A stretch of 64,000 bases of DNA from Pseudomonadota bacterium (GCA_029779845.1 JAKOZT010000121.1:1-64000), one strand, 5' to 3'. Counted from the stretch's first letter, positions 29,066-38,316 are shown. Notes: generated by a model from the sequence alone, not told the origin. Numbers and translations are program-made.

Positions 29066-30271
29066 ATGAACCCCGACGCACACCACCTGTGGCGCGCCCC
29101 GCGCTGGGCGCTGGCGCTGCTGCTGGCCTGCCTGGGCATGCTGGGGCCGTTCTCGATCGACACCTACCTGCCGGCCTTCAGCGGCATCGCGGCGTCGATC
29201 GGCGCCACGCCCACCGAGATGCAACAGACGCTCTCGGCCTACCTGTTCGGCTTCGCGATCATGAACCTGTTCCACGGCGCGCTGTCCGACAGCTTCGGGC
29301 GCCGCCCGGTGGTGCTGGCGGGCATCGCGGCGTTCACCGTCGCCTCGGCCGGCTGCGCGCTGGCGAATCACATCGGCGCGCTGGTGTTCTGGCGCGCGGT
29401 GCAGGGCATGTCGGCGGGCGCCGGCATCGTCGTCTCGCGCGCGGTGATCCGCGACATGTTCCCGCCCGCCGACGCGCAGCGCGTGATGTCGCAGGTGACG
29501 ATCTACTTCGGCGTCGCGCCCGCGGTGGCGCCGATGGTCGGCGGCTTCCTGTTCGTGCACGTCGGCTGGCACGCGATCTTCTGGTTCCTCACCGGCGTGG
29601 GCGTGCTGCTGTGGCTGGGCAACTGGAAGCTGCTGCCCGAGACGCTGCACGCCACGCACAAGCAGCCCTTCAACGTGCCGCACCTGCTGCGCGGCTACTG
29701 GCAGCTGCTGTCGAATCCGCGCTTCTTCATGCTCGCGCTGGCCAGCGGCATCCCGTTCAACGGCATGTTCCTCTACGTGCTGTCGGCGCCGGTGTTCCTC
29801 GGCGAGTTGCTGCACCTGAGCCCGGGCGAGTTCTTCTGGTTCTTCACGCTCACGATCGCGGGCATCATGGCCGGCTCGTTCCTCTCCGGGCGTCTGGCCG
29901 GGCGCATCAAGCCCAAGCACCAGATCCGCCACGGCTTCGTCGTGATGCTGCTGGTGTCGCTGGTCAACGTGGCGCTGAACCTCGCGTTCGAGCCGAATGC
30001 CTGGTGGGCGCTGTGGCCGATCGCGATCTTCGCCTTCGGCTGGGCGCTGATGGTGCCGGTGGTCACGCTGATGGTGCTCGATCTCGTGCCGGATCGGCGC
30101 GGCATGGCCAGTTCGCTGCAGGCCTGCGTGGGCAGCGTCGCCAACGGCGTCGTCGCCGGCGTGATCGCGCCGCTGGTGATGCACTCGGCCGTCGCGCTGG
30201 CGGTCGCCTCGCTGCTGATGATGAGTATCGGCATCGTCGCCTGGGTGTGGGTCAAGCCGCACGTCAGCTGA
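29066..30271 (+). CDS. Bcr/CflA-family MFS drug exporter
   Basis: The 401-residue protein has about twelve helices, the N-terminal motif FSIDTYLPAF, and loop motif GALSDSFGRRPVVLAG, which mark the Bcr/CflA family (bicyclomycin, chloramphenicol and sulfonamide efflux). The ATG at 29066 gives the family N-terminus; earlier in-frame starts lie inside rnpB. Substrate is unknown. Confidence 0.88.
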   Translation: MNPDAHHLWRAPRWALALLLACLGMLGPFSIDTYLPAFSGIAASIGATPTEMQQTLSAYLFGFAIMNLFHGALSDSFGRRPVVLAGIAAFTVASAGCALANHIGALVFWRAVQGMSAGAGIVVSRAVIRDMFPPADAQRVMSQVTIYFGVAPAVAPMVGGFLFVHVGWHAIFWFLTGVGVLLWLGNWKLLPETLHATHKQPFNVPHLLRGYWQLLSNPRFFMLALASGIPFNGMFLYVLSAPVFLGELLHLSPGEFFWFFTLTIAGIMAGSFLSGRLAGRIKPKHQIRHGFVVMLLVSLVNVALNLAFEPNAWWALWPIAIFAFGWALMVPVVTLMVLDLVPDRRGMASSLQACVGSVANGVVAGVIAPLVMHSAVALAVASLLMMSIGIVAWVWVKPHVS

Positions 30272-30301
30272 GCGATTCAAGACGGCGCGGCGCCGGCCGA
30301 T

Positions 30302-31258
30302 ATGCACGGCATGAGCCGAACCCGTTTTCTGCGACTCGTGCTGCTGCCTGCCGTGCTGCTGGCGCTGCGGGCCGGCGCCGCCGAGGTGCAGGACCCGCTG
30401 GAGCGGGTGCGCGAGCGCCTGGCCGAGAAGCTCGGCGCCGCCGCCAAGGCCACGCCGGCCGGCGGCAACGTGGTGCGCGTCGTCGCGGCGCGGCCCGAGC
30501 CGGACGCCGGCGCGGCCGGCCCGACCAAGGCCGCCGCGCCCAGGCCGAAGCCCGCCTCGGCGGCCAGGCCGGCCCACGATCACGCCATGCACTGGAGCTA
30601 CGAAGGCGAGGGCGGCCCGGCGCAGTGGGCCGGCATCAAGCCGGAATTCGCCAAGTGCAGCAGCGGCGCGCGGCAGAGCCCGATCGACATCCGCGACGGC
30701 ATCAAGGTGGAGCTCGACGCGGTGCCGTTCGACTACAAGCCGAGCGCCTTCCGCGTCATCGACAACGGCCACACCGTGCAGGTGAACGTCGCGCCGGGCA
30801 ACGGCATCGAGGTGATGGGGCGGCGCTACGAATTGCAGCAGTTCCACTTTCACCGCCCGTCGGAGGAGCGCATCGACGGCCGCCAGTTCGACATGGTGGT
30901 GCACCTGGTGCACAAGGACGTCGAAGGCCGCCTCGCCGTGGTGGCGGTGCTGCTGGAGCGCGGCAGCGCGCAGCCCGTCGTGCAGAAAGTCTGGAACAAC
31001 CTGCCGCTCGAAAAGGGCGAGGAAGTGCCGGCGCGCGACACGCTCGACCTCGCCGCGCTGTTGCCCGCCGAGCGCGGCTACTTCACCTACATGGGCTCGC
31101 TGACCACGCCGCCGTGCAGCGAGGGCGTGCTGTGGATGGTGATGAAGCAGCCGGTGGCGATCTCGCCCGAGCAGATCGGCATCTTCGCGCGGCTGTACCC
31201 GATGAACGCGCGGCCGGTCCAGTCGGCCAGCGGCAGGTTGATCAAGGAATCGAACTAG
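30302..31258 (+). CDS. Alpha-type carbonic anhydrase, periplasmic
   Basis: The 318-residue protein has a signal peptide (to about 27), an unusual Ala/Pro/Arg-rich spacer (about 28-92), then an alpha carbonic anhydrase domain from HWSYEG. Zinc ligands are H182, H184 (QFHFHRPSEE) and H201 (VVHLVH). C119 and C272 (TPPCSEG) probably form the family disulfide. It interconverts CO2 and bicarbonate in the periplasm. An ATG at 30311 is an alternative start. Confidence 0.92.
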   Translation: MHGMSRTRFLRLVLLPAVLLALRAGAAEVQDPLERVRERLAEKLGAAAKATPAGGNVVRVVAARPEPDAGAAGPTKAAAPRPKPASAARPAHDHAMHWSYEGEGGPAQWAGIKPEFAKCSSGARQSPIDIRDGIKVELDAVPFDYKPSAFRVIDNGHTVQVNVAPGNGIEVMGRRYELQQFHFHRPSEERIDGRQFDMVVHLVHKDVEGRLAVVAVLLERGSAQPVVQKVWNNLPLEKGEEVPARDTLDLAALLPAERGYFTYMGSLTTPPCSEGVLWMVMKQPVAISPEQIGIFARLYPMNARPVQSASGRLIKESN

Positions 31259-31298
31259 CCTCTAGACTGGCGCGCATTCCGTTTTCGGGAGGCGTGCC

Positions 31299-31868
31299 AT
31301 GTCGCTGCTGATCCTCGGCCTCGCGATCTTCCTCGGCATCCATTCGGTGTCCATCGTCGCGCCGCGCTGGCGCGACGCACGCGCCGCCGGCCTCGGCGAG
31401 AACGCCTGGAAAGGCCTCTACACGCTGATCGCGCTGGCCGGCTTCGTGCTGATCGTGGTCGGCTACGGCCAGGCGCGCCAGGCGCCGGTCGTGCTGTACG
31501 TGCCGCCGCTGGCGCTGCGCCACGTGGCGCTGCTGCTGATGCTGCCGGTGTTCCCGCTGCTGCTGGCGGCCTACCTGCCGGGGCGCATCAAGGCGGCGGC
31601 CAGGCATCCGATGCTCGCGGCCACCAAGCTGTGGGCCGCGGCGCACCTGCTGGCCAACGGCAACCTCGCCGACTTGCTGCTGTTCGGCGGTTTTCTCGCC
31701 TGGGCAGTGGCCGACCGCATTTCGATGAAACACCGCGTGCAGCGGCCGTTGCCCGGCGCGCCGGCCGGGCGCTTCAACGACGCGATCGCCGTGCTGCTCG
31801 GGCTGGCGCTGTATGGCTGGTTCCTCCTCGCCGGGCACCGCTGGCTGATCGGCGTAGCGTTGATTTGA
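31299..31868 (+). CDS. NnrU-family membrane protein
   Basis: The 189-residue protein has about five hydrophobic helices and the NnrU pattern LAIFLGIHSVSI, GLGENAWKGLY and KHRVQRPLPGAPAGR. NnrU was linked to nitric-oxide reduction, and relatives (NnrU/isoprenoid-modifying) are common without denitrification genes. No such genes lie nearby, so its role is open. TAGACT at 31263-31268 may be its -10. Confidence 0.85.
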   Translation: MSLLILGLAIFLGIHSVSIVAPRWRDARAAGLGENAWKGLYTLIALAGFVLIVVGYGQARQAPVVLYVPPLALRHVALLLMLPVFPLLLAAYLPGRIKAAARHPMLAATKLWAAAHLLANGNLADLLLFGGFLAWAVADRISMKHRVQRPLPGAPAGRFNDAIAVLLGLALYGWFLLAGHRWLIGVALI

Positions 31869-31970
31869 ATCATTCGTACGCAGCGCGACCAATCGGTCTT
31901 CACAAAACCGCTTCGTATCTTCCGCCAACGTCCGACAACTCCTCAAGCCCATGCTGTTTGGAGGTTTGTC

Positions 31971-33542
31971 ATGCGTAAAACCGGCCCGGTCACCCAGCGG
32001 GAGTTTGTGCTCGACGACGGCGCCACGCTCGTCTCGGCCACCGACTTGAAGAGCCGCATCAGCTATTGCAACCCGGCCTTCATCGCAGCCAGCGGCTACG
32101 CCCGCGAGGAGCTGATCGGCCAGCCGCACAACCTGATCCGCCACCCCGACATGCCGGCGGAGGCCTTCCGCGACATGTGGGCGACGCTGGAATCCGGCCG
32201 GCCCTGGACCGCCCTGGTCAAGAACCGGCGCAAGAACGGCGACCACTACTGGGTGCGTGCCAACGTGACGCCGGTGCTCGACGGCGGGCGCATCAGCGGC
32301 TACATGTCGGTGCGCACCAAGGCGAGCCGCGAGGAAGTGGCGGCGGCCGAGCAGCTCTACGCGACGATGCGTGCCGAGGCCTCGGCCGGGCGCATCGTCA
32401 CCACGCTGCACGAAGCCGAAGTGGTGCGGCGCACGCCGGCGGCACGCATCGCACGCCGGCTGCGGCTCGGCCACGGCGCGCAGGTCGCGGCAGCGGCCGC
32501 CGTGGTGCCGCTGGCGCTTGCCGCCGCGGCGGTCGCCATCGGCGCGCCGCTGCTGCCGATGGCCGGGCTCGGCGCCATCGTCGCCGCCGCGGCGGCGTGG
32601 TGGCAGCGCCGGCTCGTGGTCGCGCCGCTGGAACGCGCCACCGAGGTCGCCAACCGCCTCGCCGCCGGCGACCTGCTGCAGCGCGACATCGCCGGCGCGC
32701 GCCTCGACGAGGCCGGCCGCCTGATGCGCGCGCTGGCGCAGCTCAACGTCAACCTGCAGGCCATCGTCGGCGACGTGCGCCGCGAGGTCGACGGCGTGCA
32801 CACCGCGGCGCGCGAGATCGCCGGCGGCAACCACGATCTCAGCTCGCGCACCGAGTCGCAGGCGAGCAACCTGCAGCAGACCGCCGCGACGCTCGAAGAG
32901 ATCACCGCGACGATCCGCCAGAACGCCGACGCGGCCGGTTCGGCTGCCGGCCTGGCGCAGCAGGCCAGCGACATCGCGCGGCGCGGCGAGAGCACCGCCG
33001 GCAGCGCGACGCAGCGCATGGAGGAGATCCGGCGCGCCTCGGGGCGCATCGTCGAGATCATCGCGGTCATCGACGGCATCTCGTTCCAGACCAACATCCT
33101 CGCGCTCAACGCGGCGGTGGAAGCGGCGCGCGCCGGCGAGGCCGGGCGCGGTTTCGCGGTGGTGGCCGCCGAGGTGCGCCAGCTCGCCCAGCGAACCAGC
33201 GCGGCGGCGCGCGAGATCAAGGCGCTGATCGAGGACTCGGCGCAGAAGGTGGATGCCGGCGCCGAACTGGTGGCCGGCACCGGCGCGACGGTCCAGCAGA
33301 CGCTGGAGGCGGTGGAGCGCGTGACGCAGCTCGTCCTGGGCATCTCGATGGCCTCCGAGCAGCAGTCGACCGCGCTGGTGCAGGTCAACGCGGCCGTCGC
33401 CAGCCTCGACACGCTGACGCAGCAGAACTCGGCGATGGTGGAGGAACTGGCCGCCACCTCGAGCGCACTGTCGGGGCAGGCCGAGGTGGTGTCGGAGGCG
33501 GTGCGGATCTTCCGTACGGGCGCCGTGCCCGCAGCGGCCTGA
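31971..33542 (+). CDS. aer: Aer-like PAS chemoreceptor (methyl-accepting protein)
   Basis: The 523-residue protein has an N-terminal PAS domain (about 20-115) with [21 protein letters not shown] (split: [13 protein letters not shown] and EAFRDMW) and [17 protein letters not shown], typical of the FAD-binding PAS of Aer. A double membrane segment (about 165-205), HAMP, and a signalling domain follow, with the hairpin tip [20 protein letters not shown]. It should sense redox or oxygen and signal to CheA/CheW. GGAGG precedes the ATG. Confidence 0.88.
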   Translation: MRKTGPVTQREFVLDDGATLVSATDLKSRISYCNPAFIAASGYAREELIGQPHNLIRHPDMPAEAFRDMWATLESGRPWTALVKNRRKNGDHYWVRANVTPVLDGGRISGYMSVRTKASREEVAAAEQLYATMRAEASAGRIVTTLHEAEVVRRTPAARIARRLRLGHGAQVAAAAAVVPLALAAAAVAIGAPLLPMAGLGAIVAAAAAWWQRRLVVAPLERATEVANRLAAGDLLQRDIAGARLDEAGRLMRALAQLNVNLQAIVGDVRREVDGVHTAAREIAGGNHDLSSRTESQASNLQQTAATLEEITATIRQNADAAGSAAGLAQQASDIARRGESTAGSATQRMEEIRRASGRIVEIIAVIDGISFQTNILALNAAVEAARAGEAGRGFAVVAAEVRQLAQRTSAAAREIKALIEDSAQKVDAGAELVAGTGATVQQTLEAVERVTQLVLGISMASEQQSTALVQVNAAVASLDTLTQQNSAMVEELAATSSALSGQAEVVSEAVRIFRTGAVPAAA

Positions 33543-33730
33543 GATCGCATCTCCCGAGAACGACGGCCGGCTAGGGAGCCGGCCGTCGCGAACTCAGGCA
33601 CTGTCGTGGTACGACGCGATCGCGAGCCCAGCGAACCCTCGTCGGGTTGCGTCGTTGTGGGTGCCCCTCGGGTATGCGCGGACAAGCTAAACGGCGGCAG
33701 ATTGCCTGCTTGATCCGGTGCCGGAACAAT

Positions 33731-33750
33731 TGTCGACATATTTGTTGACA
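33731..33750. promoter_or_regulatory. Upstream operator, TGTCGACA-N4-TGTTGACA
   Basis: A near-perfect 8-4-8 palindrome with the same half-site as the downstream operator at 33866-33885, whose centre is 135 bases away. This spacing would allow looping. The likely binder is the GntR/FCD protein encoded at 38317-39030. Confidence 0.6.
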
Positions 33751-33865
33751 TTATTGTGCATTGCAAGCGCTGATGCGGCCCTCGTTGACCGGAATGAGAG
33801 GTACATCGACTTCGTCCTTGTGCGCCGCAATGAGACATTCATGCGCCACGCTCTCCAGATCTAAT

Positions 33866-33908
33866 TGTCAACAAACATGTTGACATCAAAGTCAACAGAT
33901 CTTAGATT
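33866..33908 (+). promoter_or_regulatory. Promoter with overlapping operator TGTCAACA-N4-TGTTGACA
   Basis: A perfect 8-4-8 palindrome (33866-33885) overlaps a -35 TTGACA (33880-33885). A -10 TAGATT (33903-33908) follows at 17-base spacing. A third half-site GTCAACA is at 33891-33897. A repressor here would block polymerase. This is the best promoter in the window and drives the gene at 34004. Confidence 0.7.
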
Positions 33909-34003
33909 TCCCTGGCGGTTGGTGTAGGTGCCGGCCACGGCTGCCGCGGCGTGCGGCGCTCACAGATGACGAGCCTGCGAACGGCCGTCAAAGGAGAGGA
34001 CAG

Positions 34004-35308
34004 ATGCAGACCAATTCGGCGGCGATCGCCGGCTCGCTCTCTCAAGCATCCAGCGTGAGGTGGAAGATCTTCCTGATGATGTTGTTCCTCATCTCGATCA
34101 ACTACATCGATCGGGCGTCGCTGTCGGTGGCCATGCCGCTGATTGCCAAGGAGTTCGACATCGGGCCGGCGGCGCAAGGTCTGCTGCTGAGTTCGTTCTT
34201 CTGGACCTACGCCTTCATGCAAATCCCCGGTGGCATGCTGGCCGACCGCTTCGGTCCGCGCGTCGTGATTGCGGGCGCAACGCTCGGATGGGGCTTCTTC
34301 CAGGCCATCGCTGCAGCGTGCACGGGATGGGTCAGCTTGCTCGTCACGCGCCTGGGGCTGGGCGCGGCGGAAGCACCCATCTATCCGGCTGGCGGGAAGC
34401 TCAACGGCATCTGGATGACCCAGAACGAGCGCGGCCGCGGCGCCACGCTGCTGGACGGGGGCGCGCCGCTGGGGGCTGCGCTGGGCGCAATCATCATTTC
34501 CGGGTTGATTGCCTGGCTCGGCTCATGGCGGCTGTCGTTCGTCGTGGCCGGCGTCGGCACGATCGTGTGCGGGCTCTTCGCCTGGAGCTACATCCGCAAT
34601 CATCCCCGCGAGCATCCCGGCGTCAACGAGGCTGAGGCGCGCTACATCGAACTCTCGCATGCTGAAGATGCTGCCAAAGAGCCTGCCGGTGCGAGTGGCC
34701 GCGTGCTCGAATTCTTCCGCTATCGCTCTGTGTGGGGCATGTTCTTCGGCTGGATGTGCTTCAACGCGCTCTTCTACGGCCTGCTGACCTGGATGCCGAA
34801 CTATCTTTCGAAGGTCCACGGCTTCGACATCAAGCAGATGGGTGGTGCGGTGTTCATCATGTTCTTCTCCGGCTTCGTCGGCGAGCTGATCGGCGGCTGG
34901 ATCGCAGACAAGTGGCGTGCCTCGGGCGCGTCTGCGAGCCGCGTGTTGCGCACGCTGTTCGGCTTCGCCTCGGTCATCGCGACGATCGCAATCTTCAGCG
35001 TCACGCAGATCAAGGATCCGGTCGCTGTGGTTGCACTGCTTTCGGTGACGCTGTTCTTTCTACGCTGGTGTGGCCTGTTCTGGTGCGTGCCGTCGCTGCT
35101 GGGCACTCGCGATCGCGTGGGCTTCCTCGGTGGCACGATGAACCTTGGCGGCAACTGCGCGGGCATCGGCGTGCCCATTGCAGTGGGGTTGATCGTCCAG
35201 GCCACGGGCTCGTATTTCCTCGCGCTCATGCTCTTCACCGCTGCTGGCGCAGGACTCTTCCTGTGCTCCACGCTGCTCATCGACTACGACAAGAAGATCC
35301 CCGTTTGA
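34004..35308 (+). CDS. MFS transporter, anion:cation symporter (ACS) family
   Basis: The 434-residue protein has twelve predicted helices. It carries the ACS signature INYIDRASLSVAMPLI in helix 1, GMLADRFGPRVV in loop 2-3, and LGAAEAPIYPAGGKL. ACS members import organic acids such as hexuronates, phthalate or hydroxyphenylacetate with protons. As first gene of the cassette it probably imports the pathway's anionic substrate. Codon use is less GC3-biased than the core genes, suggesting transfer. Confidence 0.85.
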   Translation: MQTNSAAIAGSLSQASSVRWKIFLMMLFLISINYIDRASLSVAMPLIAKEFDIGPAAQGLLLSSFFWTYAFMQIPGGMLADRFGPRVVIAGATLGWGFFQAIAAACTGWVSLLVTRLGLGAAEAPIYPAGGKLNGIWMTQNERGRGATLLDGGAPLGAALGAIIISGLIAWLGSWRLSFVVAGVGTIVCGLFAWSYIRNHPREHPGVNEAEARYIELSHAEDAAKEPAGASGRVLEFFRYRSVWGMFFGWMCFNALFYGLLTWMPNYLSKVHGFDIKQMGGAVFIMFFSGFVGELIGGWIADKWRASGASASRVLRTLFGFASVIATIAIFSVTQIKDPVAVVALLSVTLFFLRWCGLFWCVPSLLGTRDRVGFLGGTMNLGGNCAGIGVPIAVGLIVQATGSYFLALMLFTAAGAGLFLCSTLLIDYDKKIPV

Positions 35309-35413
35309 GCGTCGTTTGACCGAACAGCCCAAGTCACTCTCTATGAACACTCGCTTCTTCTGGCCGGCGTCGATGAAGGACCGGCCCGACCGGGCTTCGG
35401 TCTGAGTCGAATC

Positions 35414-36142
35414 ATGACTTCCCGACGATTCATTGGCGTCCTTACGCCGTCTTCCAACACGGCGCTCGAGCCGCTGACCAGCGCCATGCTGCGCGAGCTG
35501 CCCGGCGTGTCGGCGCATTTCGCGCGCTTCCCGGTGACCGAGATCTCACTGAGCGAACAGTCGCTGCGCCAGTTCGACGACACGAAGATCCTCGACGCGG
35601 CCCGTTTGCTCGCCGACGCGCACGTCGACGTGATCTGCTGGAGCGGCACATCGGCCAGTTGGTTGGGCTTCGAGCGCGACGTCGAACTGTGTGCGCGCAT
35701 CACGCAAGCTACGGGCATTCCCGCGACTACCTCGGTTCTGGCACTCAACGAACTGCTCGCACGCCAGGGTGCGCGCACACTCGGACTCGTGTCGCCGTAC
35801 GTCGAGGAAGTGCAGCGGCGCATCATCGACAACTACGCGGGCATCGGCATCGAGGTCGTTGCCGAGCGCCATCTCGACATTTCGGTCAACTTCGCATTCA
35901 GCGAGGTCGAGCCCGGGACGCTTGGCGTTTTGCTGCGCGAAGTCGGCCGTAGCTGGCCTGCTGCGATGACGACGCTGTGCACCAATCTGCGCGCGGCGCA
36001 CCTGGTCGACGGACTCGAAAGCGAGATCGGCATTCCAATCTACGACTCGGTGGCCACCGTCGTGTGGAAAGCGCTGCAACTCTGCGGCGTCGACGCTCGG
36101 CCCGTACGCGGCTGGGGCCGGCTCTTTCAGGTGCAGACATGA
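35414..36142 (+). CDS. Arylmalonate decarboxylase/maleate isomerase-like protein
   Basis: The 242-residue member of the Asp/Glu racemase superfamily starts RFIGVLTPSSNTALEP. At the first catalytic position it has Gly78 (WSGTSASW) where racemases and maleate isomerases have Cys. The second, C189 (TLCTNL), is kept, as is Y129 (SPYVEEV). The Gly/Cys pair is the pattern of arylmalonate decarboxylase (G74/C188 in Bordetella), which decarboxylates substituted malonates without cofactor. Its stop overlaps the hydantoinase start (ATGA). The reaction is inferred; CTN after the Cys is isomerase-like. Confidence 0.65.
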   Translation: MTSRRFIGVLTPSSNTALEPLTSAMLRELPGVSAHFARFPVTEISLSEQSLRQFDDTKILDAARLLADAHVDVICWSGTSASWLGFERDVELCARITQATGIPATTSVLALNELLARQGARTLGLVSPYVEEVQRRIIDNYAGIGIEVVAERHLDISVNFAFSEVEPGTLGVLLREVGRSWPAAMTTLCTNLRAAHLVDGLESEIGIPIYDSVATVVWKALQLCGVDARPVRGWGRLFQVQT

Positions 36143-37566
36143 GGTTCGATCGTGTCATCCGCAACGCGATGGTCGCCACGGCAAGCGATACCTTCGCCGC
36201 CGACATCGGCATCCAGGGCGGCCGCATCGTGCAGATCGGCCTGGACCTGCCGCCCGGCGCTGAAGAGTACGACGCGGCCGGTCGTTTCGTCACGCCCGGC
36301 GGCGTCGATGCGCACTGCCACCTCGACCAGCCGATGGAGCCTCCGCTGCGGATGGCCGACGACTTTGACACCGGGACACGCGCCGCGGCCTGCGGCGGCA
36401 CGACGACGGTCATCGCATTCGCCGCGCAACGCAAGGGCGAGTCGCTACGCGCGGCCGTGCACGACTACCACCGCCGCGCCGAAGGCCGCGCGCACATTGA
36501 CCATGCGTTCCACTTGATCGTGAGCGACCCTACTGAAGCGGTGCTCGCGCAGGAACTTCCGGCGCTCATCGGCGAGGGTTACACGTCGTTCAAGATCTAC
36601 ATGACCTACGACGATCTGAAACTGGACGACGGGCAGATCCTCGACGTGCTCGATGTGGCGCGCCGCCATGACGCCATGGCCATGATCCATGCGGAGAACG
36701 CCGACTGCATCGAATGGCTCACGCGACGGCTGGAGGCCGGCGGCCGTACCGCGCCGCGCTTTCATGCGCACGCGCGGCCGATGCTGGTGGAGCGTGAGGC
36801 AACGCACCGCGCCATCGCGCTGTCGGAACTTGTGGACGTGCCCATCCTCATCGTGCACGTGTCCGGGCGCGAGGCGGTCGAGCAAATCCGCTGGGCGCGC
36901 TCGCACGGCCTGAACGTGTTCGCGGAAACCTGCCCGCAGTACCTTCTCCTCACCGCCGACGACCTCGGGATCGACGACAGCTACCAGGGCGCGCGCTGCG
37001 TCTGCAGCCCCCCGCCGCGCAATCGCGAAAACCAGGAGGTGATCTGGCAGGGCCTGGCCGACGGGCTCTTTACAGTGTTTTCCTCCGACCACGCCCCGTT
37101 CAAGTACGACGCGCCCGAAGGCAAGAAGCCAGGCGGCGAGGAGGTGCCGTTCAGGCACATCCCCAACGGCATTCCAGGCATCGAGACGCGCCTGCCGCTG
37201 CTGTTCTCGTACGGTGTACTCGACGGTCGCCTCACGATCAACCGCTTCGTCGAACTGACGTCCACCAACCCCGCGAAGGCCTACGGACTGCATCCACGCA
37301 AGGGCACGATCGCAGTGGGTGCCGACGCCGACCTCGTGGTGTGGGACGCGACGCCGCGCACCATCCGCAATGTTGACCTGCATCACGCCGTGGACTACAC
37401 GCCGTACGAGGGCGTGAACGTGAAGGCTTGGCCAGCACTCACCCTGTCGCGAGGAATCGTGGTCTGGGACGGCAAGAATTTCCACCCGCAGGGCGGGCGT
37501 GGCCAGTTCCTGCGCCGCGGCCGTCCCTCTCTGCTGCCGGCTCGACCCATCAAGGAGACGCCATGA
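36139..37566 (+). CDS. Hydantoinase/dihydropyrimidinase-family cyclic amidohydrolase
   Basis: The 475-residue amidohydrolase has every dinuclear metal ligand of the D-hydantoinase family: H59 and H61 (DAHCHLDQP), carboxylated K152 (SFKIYMTY), H184 (MIHAEN), H240 (IVHVSG) and D317 (SSDHAPF). It opens cyclic ureides or imides such as hydantoins, dihydropyrimidines or cyclic imides. Substrate loops cannot be read by eye. It is coupled by ATGA overlaps to both neighbours. No N-carbamoylase or ureidopropionase is nearby to process a carbamoyl product. Confidence 0.88.
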   Translation: MRFDRVIRNAMVATASDTFAADIGIQGGRIVQIGLDLPPGAEEYDAAGRFVTPGGVDAHCHLDQPMEPPLRMADDFDTGTRAAACGGTTTVIAFAAQRKGESLRAAVHDYHRRAEGRAHIDHAFHLIVSDPTEAVLAQELPALIGEGYTSFKIYMTYDDLKLDDGQILDVLDVARRHDAMAMIHAENADCIEWLTRRLEAGGRTAPRFHAHARPMLVEREATHRAIALSELVDVPILIVHVSGREAVEQIRWARSHGLNVFAETCPQYLLLTADDLGIDDSYQGARCVCSPPPRNRENQEVIWQGLADGLFTVFSSDHAPFKYDAPEGKKPGGEEVPFRHIPNGIPGIETRLPLLFSYGVLDGRLTINRFVELTSTNPAKAYGLHPRKGTIAVGADADLVVWDATPRTIRNVDLHHAVDYTPYEGVNVKAWPALTLSRGIVVWDGKNFHPQGGRGQFLRRGRPSLLPARPIKETP

Positions 37567-38306
37567 AGTTGCTGGTGATCAATCCCAACATCTCGGAGAG
37601 CGTGTCCGACCTCATCGCCGCGGAGGCTCGCCGGGCCGCAGCGCCCGGCACCGAGATCACGATGAAGACCGCGCCCTTCGGCGTGGCCTACATCGAGACT
37701 CGCTTCGAGTCGCTGATCGGCGCCTATGCCACCGCGACCCTGGCAGGCGAACATGCGCCCGGGCACGACGCGGTGATCATTGCTGCGTTTGGCGACCCGG
37801 GGATCGACGGCTTGCGCGAGGCGCTGGACATCCCGGTCGTCGGGCTTACTGAAAGCGCACTGATGAGTGCCTGCCTCCTCGGCAAGCGTTTTTCGATAGT
37901 CGCAATCTCACGCCGCATCACGGCGTGGTATCGCGAGTGCGTGCAGGCCAACGGCCTCGTCGACCGACTGGCCAGCATCCGTTGCCTGGACCGGCCCCTG
38001 CAGGATATCGGCCGCGTGCAAGAAGACCACGAGGCCGCGTTGCTCTCGCTCTGCCAGGCAGCCGTCGACGAGGATGGCGCAGACGTCTTGATCATCGCGG
38101 GGGCGCCGCTGGCTGGTCTGGCACGCAGCGTCAAACACCGCATGGCGGTGCCGATGGTCGACGGTGTTTCCAGCGCCGTTTGCCACGCGCAAACGCTGGT
38201 GTCGCTGGCCCCGACGCCGGCACGCGGCGGCAGCTTTGCGCCTCCGCCTATCAAGCCTCACCACGGCCTACCAGAAGGCATCATGAGGTTGCTCGCCCCT
38301 CGATAG
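37563..38306 (+). CDS. Hydantoin-racemase-family protein lacking both catalytic cysteines
   Basis: The 247-residue protein matches the Asp/Glu/hydantoin racemase family (MKLLVINPNISESV, AAFGDPGIDGLREAL, VPMVDGVSSAV). Aligned with HyuE, the first catalytic Cys (VACFDDPG) is Ala75 (IAAFGDPG) and the second (VLGCAGM) is Gly180 (IIAGAPL). A two-base Cys racemase mechanism is therefore impossible as written. It may catalyse another step or act without catalysis. ATGA overlap with the hydantoinase gene shows it is part of the operon. Confidence 0.75.
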   Translation: MKLLVINPNISESVSDLIAAEARRAAAPGTEITMKTAPFGVAYIETRFESLIGAYATATLAGEHAPGHDAVIIAAFGDPGIDGLREALDIPVVGLTESALMSACLLGKRFSIVAISRRITAWYRECVQANGLVDRLASIRCLDRPLQDIGRVQEDHEAALLSLCQAAVDEDGADVLIIAGAPLAGLARSVKHRMAVPMVDGVSSAVCHAQTLVSLAPTPARGGSFAPPPIKPHHGLPEGIMRLLAPR

Positions 38307-38316
38307 AATTCCGAGG

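Larger units (their letters stand above)
33543..34003. other. 461-base regulatory gap upstream of the catabolic cassette
   Basis: No gene is seen. A perfect 12-base-pair hairpin (33561-33572 with 33577-33588) follows aer without a T tract and may end its message. The part from 33725 to 33910 is AT-richer and holds two palindromic operators and a promoter (separate entries). AAAGGAGAGG before the ATG at 34004 is the ribosome site. Confidence 0.7.

Noticed and set aside
28897-31311. 804-codon plus frame across rnpB, the exporter and the carbonic anhydrase
   Set aside because: Out of frame with three well-supported genes; low-complexity Arg/Ala/Gly composition.
33561-33588. Terminator after the Aer-like gene
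   Set aside because: The hairpin is perfect but no T tract follows, so I list it only as a hairpin in the gap.
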